The translations under genes and the position numbers were made by a program. Positions 35,614-43,019 of a DNA stretch of 64,000 bases are shown here, in pieces. Under the pieces are notes generated by a model. That model was not told where the DNA came from. It worked only from the letters and a program-made list of their open reading frames with translations, and did no database searches. The DNA is from an uncultured Chloroflexota bacterium. Lineage in GTDB: Bacteria > Chloroflexota > Anaerolineae > Anaerolineales > Anaerolineaceae. Each line of letters opens with the position of its first letter. The stretch's first letter is position 1. Location: positions 1 through 64,000 of the forward strand of contig CADACE010000036.1 of NCBI GenBank assembly GCA_902786265.1, read 5' to 3'.

Positions 35614-36693
35614 TTATTTTAAATATTTCAGATAGGCTTGCATAAACCCATCTAAATCACCATCCAAAACACCCTGCGCATTACCGACCTCATATTCGGT
35701 ACGATGGTCTTTTACCATCTGGTAGGGATGCAGCACGTATGAACGAATCTGACTGCCCCATTCGGCTTTGACATATCCGCCGCGAAGTTCAGCCAGTTCT
35801 TTTTCCTGTTCCTGATGTTTGATATCCAAAAGTCTGGATTTCAGTACCTTCATGGCTGTCTCACGGTTCTGTGTCTGAGAGCGTTCGTTCTGACACGTTA
35901 CAATGATACCGGTCGGAATATGGAGCAAACGAACGGCTGTTGAGTTTTTCTGGACATTCTGTCCCCCTGCACCGGAAGACTTGAAAACATCTATACGAAC
36001 ATCCGCTTCCGGAATTTCGATTGAATCATCATCCTGCGCCTCGGGAAGCACTTCAACCATCGCGAAAGAAGTATGTCGTCGATGAGCCGCGTCGAAAGGC
36101 GAAAGACGAACCAGCCGGTGTGTCCCTTTTTCTGACTTCAAATAACCATACGCGAACTGACCGCTTACAGTCATCGTGATCGTCTTGGTTCCGGCTTCTT
36201 CACCGGGTGTGAAATCGACGATTTCGCAGTCATAACCATGAGCTTCAATCCATCTCAGATACATCCGCTGCAGCATAGAAGCCCAGTCATGCGCTTCCGT
36301 TCCTCCGGCGCCCGCATGGATCGCGAGAATTGCGTTGCCGCGGTCAAATTTACCGGAAAGCAGGGTCGAGATTTCCTTTTTGTCGCATTCGGTCTCGATT
36401 TCCTGTATTTCGCTTTCCAGCTCATCCCGCATAGCCTCGTCATCCATTTCGGCAAGTTCCATGACGTCACTTGCTTTTTGGGCAAGCTCATCCCAGCTGT
36501 TGATTTCTGCCTGCAGATCATTGATCTTTTTCATCAGCTTCTGGGCTTTTTCCGGTTCATCCCACAGGTTCGGGTTTTCGGATTCACTTTGTGCAGCGGC
36601 AAGTTCATTTTTCCGTGCATCCAGGTCAACATGCAGGATGAGCTCCGAAATTTTCTTTTTTGCCGCGTTTACGCGATCTACCAAGTCCTGCAT
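35614..36693 (-). CDS. prfB: Peptide chain release factor 2, encoded without a frameshift
   Basis: 359 residues. RF2 recognises UGA and UAA and triggers peptide release. The stop-codon reading SPF motif is in RLSPFDAAHRRHTSF and the catalytic GGQ in SSGAGGQNVQKNSTAVRL. In many bacteria an in-frame UGA near codon 25 is bypassed by a +1 frameshift. Here the matching region (ELILHVDLDARKNEL) is read straight through as GTT GAC, so the autoregulatory site is absent. The ATG at 36693 is seven bases after the ftsY stop and has only a weak ribosome binding site, implying coupling to ftsY. Confidence 0.95.
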   Translation of the reverse strand: MQDLVDRVNAAKKKISELILHVDLDARKNELAAAQSESENPNLWDEPEKAQKLMKKINDLQAEINSWDELAQKASDVMELAEMDDEAMRDELESEIQEIETECDKKEISTLLSGKFDRGNAILAIHAGAGGTEAHDWASMLQRMYLRWIEAHGYDCEIVDFTPGEEAGTKTITMTVSGQFAYGYLKSEKGTHRLVRLSPFDAAHRRHTSFAMVEVLPEAQDDDSIEIPEADVRIDVFKSSGAGGQNVQKNSTAVRLLHIPTGIIVTCQNERSQTQNRETAMKVLKSRLLDIKHQEQEKELAELRGGYVKAEWGSQIRSYVLHPYQMVKDHRTEYEVGNAQGVLDGDLDGFMQAYLKYLK

Positions 36694-36700
36694 AATTCAG

Positions 36701-37630
36701 TTAGTCCTGTTCCGTCTTCAAAATACCGTCAATAAAGTTATCCGGATCGAAAACCATCAGATCCTCCGGTTTTTCACCCAGCCCCGCGTAAATGATCGGC
36801 AGACCAAGTTCACCCGCAATGCAGAAAGCCATACCGCCTTTTGCGGAAGTGTCGAGTTTGGAAAGGATCACACCATCAACCTTGACTGCTTCCTTGAAAG
36901 CTTTTGCCTGTGACATGGCATTCTGGCCTGTGGTTGCGTCAAGTACGATCCAGACCGCGTGAGGCGCACCGGGAAGGGCTTTTCCTGTTACGCGATACAC
37001 CTTTTTCAATTCTTCCATCAGGTTATACCGTGATTGCAGACGGCCGGCTGTATCGATGATCAGCACGTCCATTCCGCGCGCAACTGCGGACATCGTGGCG
37101 TCATAGGCAACTGCTGCGGAATCTCCGCCTTCAACGCCCGCAATAACCGGAACGTCCAGGCGGTCGCCCCAAACCTGAAGCTGGTCAATAGCAGCCGCAC
37201 GGAAGGTATCAGCAGCCGCAAGCATAACCTTTTTGCCCGCGTCTTTGTATTGTTTCGCAAGCTTCGCGGCTGTTGTCGTTTTGCCGGACCCATTGACACC
37301 GACCATAAGGATCACAAAAGGCTTTGCCTTATTGATGGTTATCATCGGGTCTTCCGGTGTCTGCAGACGATTGCGGAGTTCAGTCCTCAGGGCATCTGTC
37401 AATTCAGAAGTTCTGTAATAACCTTCTGTTTCGGTTGCTTTCTTGAGACTGTCCATGATCGATTCAGTTGTTTCCACACCGGCATCAGCCTGGATGAAAA
37501 TTTCTTCCATCTCGTCCCAGGTTTCGGGAGTGATTTCATTCGTACCGAAAATGGAAGCCAGTCTGCTGAATGTAACTTTGCGTGTTTTGTCCAGACCTTT
37601 CAGCCATTTGGAAAAGAAATTTCCTGCCAT
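36701..37630 (-). CDS. ftsY: Signal recognition particle receptor FtsY
   Basis: 309 residues from the ATG at 37630 (AGGAGA upstream). The longer upstream frame overlaps rlmN and is rejected. The N domain (residues 1-95) is followed by the GTPase G domain: G1 VGVNGSGKTTTAAKLA, DTFRAAAIDQL, G3 DTAGRLQS, and SKLDTSAKGG. There is no acidic A domain, so it is the short form, with a short basic N-terminus (GNFFSKWLKGLDKTRK) that may contact lipids. FtsY docks ribosome-SRP complexes at the SecYEG translocon. Confidence 0.96.
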   Translation of the reverse strand: MAGNFFSKWLKGLDKTRKVTFSRLASIFGTNEITPETWDEMEEIFIQADAGVETTESIMDSLKKATETEGYYRTSELTDALRTELRNRLQTPEDPMITINKAKPFVILMVGVNGSGKTTTAAKLAKQYKDAGKKVMLAAADTFRAAAIDQLQVWGDRLDVPVIAGVEGGDSAAVAYDATMSAVARGMDVLIIDTAGRLQSRYNLMEELKKVYRVTGKALPGAPHAVWIVLDATTGQNAMSQAKAFKEAVKVDGVILSKLDTSAKGGMAFCIAGELGLPIIYAGLGEKPEDLMVFDPDNFIDGILKTEQD

Positions 37631-37640
37631 TATAAATCTC

Positions 37641-38678
37641 CTATTTATTTTGTTCTGCCAAAAGCTGACCGCATCCGGCACCGATATCGATTCCCCGCTT
37701 CAATCGAACGGAACAGGGAATACCGTTTTTGTCTAAAACTGATTTAAAACTTTGCGTTCTGTCAAAATTTGAACCGCTGCCGTCATATTTCTTTGTACTG
37801 TTCAGCGGGATCAGGTTTACATGGCACAGCATGCCTTTCAGACGTTTGGCGAGCTGGACCGCATTTTCGTAATTATCATTCAATCCATGGATCAGCGCGT
37901 ATTCAAAAGTGATCCTGCGGCCTGTTTTTTCCGTATAATTTCTGCAGGCTTCCAAAAGGCTGTCGAGAGGATATTTTTTATTGGCGGGAATGATTTTATC
38001 CCGAACCGCGTTGCTCGGCGCATGCAATGAAACAGCCAGGTTGATCTGCCGTTTGGCAGCTGTAAATTGTTCAATTCTGGGGATCAGACCGACTGTAGAA
38101 ATAGTGATCCTGCGTTCTCCGAAATTCATTCCGTCTGAATCATTGATGATATCGATCGCTTTCATCACCGCGTCATAATTATGGAAAGGTTCCCCCATAC
38201 CCATCACTACGATATTTGTCAGCTTCAAGCCTTCGGATTTCAGCATTCTGGCAAAGAAAAGAATCTGGGCAACAATTTCTCCTGCTGAAAGATTGCGGAT
38301 AAAGCCCATCTGTCCTGTAGCGCAGAAAGCGCAGTTCATCGGACAGCCGACCTGGGTTGAAATACAGATCGTATTCCGGTCACGATACCGCATCAGGACG
38401 GATTCGATCATTTTTCCATCCTGCAGCCGGAAAAGCAGCTTGTTGGTCTGTTCATCAGCGGATTTCAAATCTTTTTCCACGATCAATGGCTGAAAACAAA
38501 ACTGATCTTCAAGCTTTTGCCTGAAATCTTTTGAAAGATTGCTGAAATCCGAAGGTGATGCTAGCAGCTGCCTGTAAACCATCTGCCATATCTGTTTGGC
38601 ACGGTAAGCCGGTTCGCCCATTTCGGTAATTTGGTTCGTCAATTCTTCTAAAGTAAAATCATTAATTAACGGTTTCAT
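37641..38678 (-). CDS. rlmN: 23S rRNA/tRNA adenine-C2 methyltransferase RlmN
   Basis: 345 residues, a radical SAM enzyme. It methylates C2 of A2503 in 23S rRNA and A37 in some tRNAs. The cluster motif is in TQVGCPMNCAFCATGQMGF (CxxxCxxC). The N-terminal accessory domain runs to about residue 95. The conserved second Cys pair for the methyl-transfer mechanism appears near the C-terminus (GIPCSVRLKRGIDIGAGCGQL). It is the first gene of a unit with ftsY, prfB and mscL. Its stop is ten bases before the ftsY start. Confidence 0.96.
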   Translation of the reverse strand: MKPLINDFTLEELTNQITEMGEPAYRAKQIWQMVYRQLLASPSDFSNLSKDFRQKLEDQFCFQPLIVEKDLKSADEQTNKLLFRLQDGKMIESVLMRYRDRNTICISTQVGCPMNCAFCATGQMGFIRNLSAGEIVAQILFFARMLKSEGLKLTNIVVMGMGEPFHNYDAVMKAIDIINDSDGMNFGERRITISTVGLIPRIEQFTAAKRQINLAVSLHAPSNAVRDKIIPANKKYPLDSLLEACRNYTEKTGRRITFEYALIHGLNDNYENAVQLAKRLKGMLCHVNLIPLNSTKKYDGSGSNFDRTQSFKSVLDKNGIPCSVRLKRGIDIGAGCGQLLAEQNK

Positions 38679-38784
38679 TTTTCAATAATTTCCTGAATAT
38701 ATTATACAGGAAAATCTAAAATTGCTCAAGTTTGAAATAGGATTCAGGAGCCGGGATGCAGCATAGCCGTTCAAATCTAATCAA

Positions 38785-38813
38785 AAGACCGGGAACGCTT
38801 TATTCCCGGTCTT
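38785..38813 (-). terminator. Terminator after the clpP-HAD phosphatase unit
   Basis: Stem AAGACCGGGAA (38785-38795) and TTCCCGGTCTT (38803-38813) with a seven-base loop, followed on the minus strand by TTGATT; it follows the stop at 38823 closely. The spacer to rlmN (38679-38784) also contains the AGGAGCCGGGAT word shared with the left-edge repeat. Confidence 0.85.
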
Positions 38814-38822
38814 CATTTTATT

Positions 38823-39635
38823 TCATTCCGTTTTTTGGATATCTTTCAGTATTTCCACCAACTCAGCCAGGTCTTTACAAATGATATCCGGTTTCGGATC
38901 CAAATACGGAACAGTCTCCGGAGTTTCATACCCGCTCAGTACCAGTCCGGTACGGGCACCGAAATTGATCCCGCCCGCGATATCGGTTTCATAACGGTCA
39001 CCGACAGCCATGATCTCATCCGGCTGCAGACCGTTTGCTTTGCAGGCCATTTCAATCATGACTGTGTTGGGTTTACCGATCACAAACGGTTTAACACCTG
39101 TACAGGTCTCGACGCAGTTCACCATAACGCCGCCGCCCGGCCGCCAGCCGTTTTCGGTAACAAACGTGCTGTCCGTGTTTGTGGCATAAAATTTTGCCCC
39201 ATGTTCGCAGATCTCAATCATTGCGCGGGAGATTTTTTCATAATTTATTTCCCGGTCAAGGCTTGCCAGGACTACATCAGCGTTTTCTTCAACGACTTCA
39301 AATCCGTTATCCCGCAGCAGCTTTTTCAGTGACGGAGAACCGAACACATAGACACGCGGACCATTTGGATAATCCTTATGCAGCTGATATACTGTCGCAA
39401 TGCCGGAAGTAAAAAACTGTTCCGGCTTTACAGCAACACCAAAGGAATCCAGTTTTTCGCAATACTCTTCCGGTGTTCTGGTCGCGTTGTTGCTCCCAAA
39501 AAGCACAGTCAATCCGGATTCCCGGATTGACTCGAAAACTTCGTGAAGATTCCCGATTTCTTTCTTATCGGTCCACAAAACGCCATCCATGTCCAGGAAC
39601 AGCGCTTTGACCTTCTTCAGTGCCGTTCGTTCCAT
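38823..39635 (-). CDS. HAD-IIA family phosphatase (NagD-like)
   Basis: 270 residues. Motif I FLDMDGVLWTDKKE near residue 14 contains both catalytic Asp; motif II Ser/Asn in LFGSNNATRTPEEY; Lys in VIGKPNTVMIEMACK; and motif IV VGDRYETDIAGGINFGA. The C2-type cap between residues about 85 and 190 (VFGSPSLKKLLRDNG, ATNTDSTFVTENGWRPGGG) fits NagD/phosphoglycolate phosphatase-like enzymes that hydrolyse small sugar or nucleotide phosphates. The substrate is not determined. It starts two bases after clpP ends, so it is co-transcribed with clpP. Confidence 0.9.
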   Translation of the reverse strand: MERTALKKVKALFLDMDGVLWTDKKEIGNLHEVFESIRESGLTVLFGSNNATRTPEEYCEKLDSFGVAVKPEQFFTSGIATVYQLHKDYPNGPRVYVFGSPSLKKLLRDNGFEVVEENADVVLASLDREINYEKISRAMIEICEHGAKFYATNTDSTFVTENGWRPGGGVMVNCVETCTGVKPFVIGKPNTVMIEMACKANGLQPDEIMAVGDRYETDIAGGINFGARTGLVLSGYETPETVPYLDPKPDIICKDLAELVEILKDIQKTE

Positions 39636-39637
39636 AA

Positions 39638-40243
39638 TTATTTGATCTGCTTTCCCGGTTCCAGGACTTTATCGATCAGACCGTATTCAACTGCTTTTTG
39701 GGCGCTGAAGTAATGGTCGCGGTCACAGTCCTCAAGGACCTTTTCATAAGGCTGACCGGTATGGAATGACAGAATGTTCATCAGATCTTTCTTTAGGCGC
39801 ATGATCTCTTTTGCCTGGATCTCAATATCCGAGGCCTGGCCTTCCGCGCCGCCCAGAGGCTGATGCATATGGATCGTCGCGTTCGGAAGAGCGAAGCGAT
39901 GGCCCTTTGCACCGGCTGTCAGCAGGACAGTTCCGAAGGATGCGGTAAAACCGCAGGCGACCGTATTGATGCGGTTCGGGATCATCTGCATGGTGTCATA
40001 AATGGCGAGACCGGCATAAACAGAACCGCCGGGGGACTGGATATACATCTGGATGTCGCGGTCCGGATCTTCCCGGCTCAGGTACAGCAATTCTGCCACT
40101 ACGAGATTCGCGATTTGTGAATCGATCTGGCTGCCGACGAAAACGATCCTTTCTTTGAGCAGAAGTGAATAAATATCATAGGAGCGCTCAAAACCGCCGT
40201 TTCCTTCGACTACGCTCGGAATAATCGTATTTAATGGGTTCAT
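39638..40243 (-). CDS. clpP: ATP-dependent Clp protease proteolytic subunit
   Basis: 201 residues. ClpP forms a two-ring 14-mer that degrades proteins fed by Clp ATPases. The catalytic triad is Ser102 (GFTASFGTVLL), His127 (IHMHQPLGG) and Asp172 (EDCDRDHYFSA). The N-terminus IPSVVEGNGGFERSYDIYSLLL contains the usual processing region. tig lies upstream in the same direction, as in many genomes, but no clpX follows; instead the HAD phosphatase is joined. The upstream 307 bases contain inverted repeats that may be regulatory. Confidence 0.95.
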   Translation of the reverse strand: MNPLNTIIPSVVEGNGGFERSYDIYSLLLKERIVFVGSQIDSQIANLVVAELLYLSREDPDRDIQMYIQSPGGSVYAGLAIYDTMQMIPNRINTVACGFTASFGTVLLTAGAKGHRFALPNATIHMHQPLGGAEGQASDIEIQAKEIMRLKKDLMNILSFHTGQPYEKVLEDCDRDHYFSAQKAVEYGLIDKVLEPGKQIK

Positions 40244-40550
40244 AAAAAAGTTTCCTTTCCTTACGTTTTATCTATGCAATAATATTATCATATTGCGGAC
40301 AGTTTTTTCGTTAGAAAAATATAAACGTTTTACAAAAATTATGGTTAGGCAAATATTGCGATAAAGCTTGAAACGGCATATTTCGTTTTCACGCAATAAT
40401 ATTCGATGGAAGTAAGCACTTAGACATATTCTAATGCTTTCCTGAGGGAGTCCTGCTGTGCAGCAGCATAAACTCCTGAAGGCATTTTTCAATCTTATCC
40501 GGATCTTTTTTTTTACTTCTTCGGCGAAAAAATGAAAAGCCTGAGTTAAA
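40244..40550 (-). promoter_or_regulatory. clpP upstream region with repeated ATATTGCG half-sites
   Basis: This AT-rich gap holds no gene I can support. The word ATATTGCG occurs at 40290-40297 and 40353-40360; its inverse (CGCAATA) at 40392-40398. The 11-mer GCAATAATATT is at 40276-40286 and again at 40393-40403. An imperfect palindrome spans 40352-40403 with inner arms TGAAACG / CGTTTTCA. A TAATAT-type -10 may lie in the 40280s on the minus strand. It could be a regulator-binding site for clpP; no CtsR- or CIRCE-like operator is seen. Confidence 0.4.
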
Positions 40551-40576
40551 GAAAAAAGGCGCCTTTTACAGCGCCT
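40551..40576 (-). terminator. Terminator of trigger factor gene
   Basis: Stem AGGCGC / GCGCCT (40557-40562 with 40571-40576), followed on the minus strand by a TTTTTTC tail. It lies just after the tig stop. Confidence 0.8.
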
Positions 40577-40594
40577 GCTTCGACCTTAATGATC

Positions 40595-42049
40595 TTATTC
40601 TTTATTTTCAGTTTCTGCAGTTTCTTCTTTGGCTTTGTCAGCTTCGATCTCGGCTGCGGCTTCGGCGGCTGCTTTTGCTGCTGCTTCTGCCTGTTCATGA
40701 TCGTGGCTTTCGATTTCCGGATTTTCACCCTTTGCAATTGCCATCATTCTGCCGAATACCGCACTCATATAGGTTTCGTTCAAAGCATCTTCACGAATGT
40801 GACTGAGCATATGTTCACGTTCGTGCTTGTTCTTTGCTCCATCCAGCTGACCCTGCATATAGGAAACCAGTTCATTATATTTCTTCTGGAATTCTTCAAA
40901 ATTCAGGTCGATCTTTTCCTGTTTCGCAAATTCACTCAGAACAAGCTTACGTTTGAGCTGTTCTTCTGCAACCGGCTTGATTTCTTCTTCAACGAATTTT
41001 GCTTCATCGGTCTTCTTCATCTTCAGCCAGGCATCAAAACCGATTCCGCGATCCTGAAGATTGTGTTTAAGTTCTTCAAGACGTTCATCGATTTCATTTT
41101 TCAGTTCAGCGGCGGAATAGACTACCTCAGAACCATCGGTGATCTTTTTGACAACGGCTTCGATGTATTTGTTTTCTTCAGCGCGTTTTTTGCTTTCTGC
41201 AAGACTCTTCTTGAGTTCTTCCATCAAATCATCGAAGGTATCCTTACCGAAATTTTTGGCGAAATCATCATCATTTTCCGGGAGCATCATCTTTTTGACG
41301 CTCTGGATGGTGGTTGTATAGGTCGCTTTGTGTCCCTTCAGAGAAGCGATCGGGGAATTTTCCGGGTAGGTATATTCGGAAGTAACGACGTCTCCTTCTT
41401 TGTGACCCTTCAGGCACTGAGTGAACTGCGGATAAGGCCAGGCTGTTCCTTCATCATTGTCAGAGCCGACGATGAACTGATAAGGCATTTCTTTGACCAG
41501 CTCAGTGGTACCGCCTTCTTCCATCGGTTCGTCCAGATCACCTTTGATCATAACGAAAACAAGCGCGCCATCCTCAATTTCACCATCGTAAGGTTCCTGT
41601 GAGGCATAGGGCTCCTTCAGTTCTTTCAGAGCTTTTTCGATTTCTTCATCGGTAACAGGTTCTTCAACGAAATCTTCGCGGACTTCGCGGTATTCACCGA
41701 GGTTTACAGTCGCTTTGAGCGGAACAGTAAGGGAGAATTTCGGTTCCGGCAGAAGAGCATCAATGCTCTTGAGGCTGCCCATGGCACCGGGTTCTACGCC
41801 GGCTTCTTCCAGGAGAGCCCCGTATTTTTCTTCAAGGAACATATCGAAAGCTTCCTGTGCGACCGCCATTTCACCAAACATTTTGCGGATCACATTCGCC
41901 GGTGCTTTGCCGGGGCGGAAGCCCGGAATACGCTGGGAACGGGCAATTTTCTTAGAGGCTTTGTCCATATAAGGGGCGAATTCTTCACTCTCGACGGTCA
42001 CATCGAGTTGAACTTCATGATTTTCGAGATTTTGCTTTTCGATTTTCAA
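40595..42049 (-). CDS. tig: Trigger factor, ribosome-associated chaperone/peptidyl-prolyl isomerase
   Basis: 484 residues from a TTG at 42049 with GAGGAACC upstream. The long frame to 42139 runs into the tRNA-Leu gene and is rejected. The ribosome-binding N domain has RSQRIPGFRPGKAPANVI near residue 45, containing the GFRxGxxP signature. The FKBP-like PPIase domain (about 150-245) and the helical C-terminal chaperone domain follow. The tail is Ala/Glu-rich (EAAAKAAAEAAAEIEADKAKE), a low-complexity extension beyond the usual length of about 430. It binds nascent chains at the tunnel exit. Confidence 0.95.
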   Translation of the reverse strand: MKIEKQNLENHEVQLDVTVESEEFAPYMDKASKKIARSQRIPGFRPGKAPANVIRKMFGEMAVAQEAFDMFLEEKYGALLEEAGVEPGAMGSLKSIDALLPEPKFSLTVPLKATVNLGEYREVREDFVEEPVTDEEIEKALKELKEPYASQEPYDGEIEDGALVFVMIKGDLDEPMEEGGTTELVKEMPYQFIVGSDNDEGTAWPYPQFTQCLKGHKEGDVVTSEYTYPENSPIASLKGHKATYTTTIQSVKKMMLPENDDDFAKNFGKDTFDDLMEELKKSLAESKKRAEENKYIEAVVKKITDGSEVVYSAAELKNEIDERLEELKHNLQDRGIGFDAWLKMKKTDEAKFVEEEIKPVAEEQLKRKLVLSEFAKQEKIDLNFEEFQKKYNELVSYMQGQLDGAKNKHEREHMLSHIREDALNETYMSAVFGRMMAIAKGENPEIESHDHEQAEAAAKAAAEAAAEIEADKAKEETAETENKE

Positions 42050-42100
42050 GGTTGGTTCCTCATGTTTAATAAAAAAATTCCACAAAAATTTGCGGTTCTG

Positions 42101-42182
42101 TAGGGAAGGAGGGGCTCGAACCCTCACGCCATAAGGCACATGATCCTAAGTCATGCCTGTCTGCCAGTTCCAGCACTCCCCC
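42101..42182 (-). tRNA. tRNA-Leu (anticodon TAG)
   Basis: On the minus strand a class II tRNA of 82 nt. Acceptor GGGGGAG pairs with CTTCCCT (two G-T pairs), discriminator A. The D arm is CTGGAACTGGCAGAC, the anticodon stem CATGA / TCATG with loop CTTAGGA (anticodon TAG). A long variable arm (GTGCCTTATGGC) follows, then the T arm GAGGGTTCGAGCCCCTC. CCA is not encoded. It lies eight bases downstream of tRNA-Arg in the same direction. Confidence 0.93.
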
Positions 42183-42190
42183 AATCCAAG

Positions 42191-42262
42191 TACGCCTACT
42201 GAGACTCGAACTCAGGCTCTTACCTCCGGAGGGTAATGTGATATCCACTTCACTATAGGCGC
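42191..42262 (-). tRNA. tRNA-Arg (anticodon CCG)
   Basis: Minus strand, 72 nt. Acceptor GCGCCTA pairs with TAGGCGT, discriminator A. The anticodon stem is TTACC / GGTAA with loop CTCCGGA, anticodon CCG, which reads CGG. The T arm is CTGAGTTCGAGTCTCAG. CCA is not encoded. It lies between the radical SAM/DUF2344 pair and tRNA-Leu. Confidence 0.93.
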
Positions 42263-42305
42263 ACTGATTTAAAGTGAAATATGACATTCTTACAAAATTC
42301 ATTTT

Positions 42306-42340
42306 CAAAATAAAACCCGGACACAGCGATGCATCCGGGT
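42306..42340 (-). terminator. Terminator of the radical SAM/DUF2344 unit
   Basis: Stem ACCCGGA (42315-42321) with TCCGGGT (42334-42340), a 12-base loop and, on the minus strand, the tail TTTTATTTT. It separates the protein-coding unit from the two tRNA genes. Confidence 0.8.
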
Positions 42341-42380
42341 CCAATTGCTTCATATCTGTAATTCCGCTTTACCGGCTGAA

Positions 42381-43019
42381 TCACAGGATATATTTCAGCC
42401 GTGTGATGTTGACTGCAAAAGGATCGAAACCCAGCGCAGCGGCTAATTCGTCCGGCCTTCCCATGGCGGAATCACGGGCTGCCATCTGTACCTTCATAAA
42501 TACTTCGCCATTATCATCTGTTCCGCAGAGCCAGTCCTCAATGAGCGGTTTCATATCATAGATCTTTCCCCTGCGTTCCCGCTCAATTGTTTCCTGAGAC
42601 ATTAATTCCGTCATTTTCTCCTTTAAATCTTCTGTATTTTGATAATCGGGGAAAATGATCTGATATACTGCGCTTTGAATCACGATCGTCAGCGCAGGGT
42701 CGCTGTAGGGAAGTTTTTCTATACTGAGGATGCGCAGACCCGCCGGCATGGCATTATTGACATCGCGGATAAAAGAATCCGCTTTGACTTCTTTTTCTTC
42801 CGGATTATCCAGCCATATATCCATCAGTTCCCCTTCCGTTCCCCAGCCAAGCGGCAGCGGCCAGGCATACGCGACTTTCGGGGTCGGGTGAAATCCCTGT
42901 GTATAAGCCAAAGGCAGTTTCGCACGGAGCAGCGCACGGATCCAGACTTTTTGCATATCCAGATGGCTGGTATAACGCATGGCTCCTGTTTTTTCGAAAG
43001 TGATACGGATCCGTTCCAT
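42381..43019 (-). CDS. DUF2344 (TIGR03936 family) protein
   Basis: 212 residues. It begins with the family's RIRITFEKTGAMRYTSHLDMQKVWIRALLRAKLPLAYTQGFHPTPK pattern and the G(W/L)G.EG.(L/M)D block. This family often stands beside, or is fused to, the TIGR03960 radical SAM protein and is thought to have an RNA-modification role; no reaction is established. The start shares one base with the preceding stop (TAATG), so the two are coupled. Confidence 0.9.
   Translation of the reverse strand: MERIRITFEKTGAMRYTSHLDMQKVWIRALLRAKLPLAYTQGFHPTPKVAYAWPLPLGWGTEGELMDIWLDNPEEKEVKADSFIRDVNNAMPAGLRILSIEKLPYSDPALTIVIQSAVYQIIFPDYQNTEDLKEKMTELMSQETIERERRGKIYDMKPLIEDWLCGTDDNGEVFMKVQMAARDSAMGRPDELAAALGFDPFAVNITRLKYIL

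Noticed and set aside
40589..41602. A 337-codon open frame on the + strand, very Phe-rich
   Set aside because: It is antisense to the trigger factor gene; reverse reading of Glu/Lys-rich codons gives Phe/Leu. The minus-strand product has full Tig motifs.
42050..42139. N-terminal extension of trigger factor
   Set aside because: It runs into the tRNA-Leu gene; the TTG at 42049 with GAGGAACC gives the standard Tig N-terminus.
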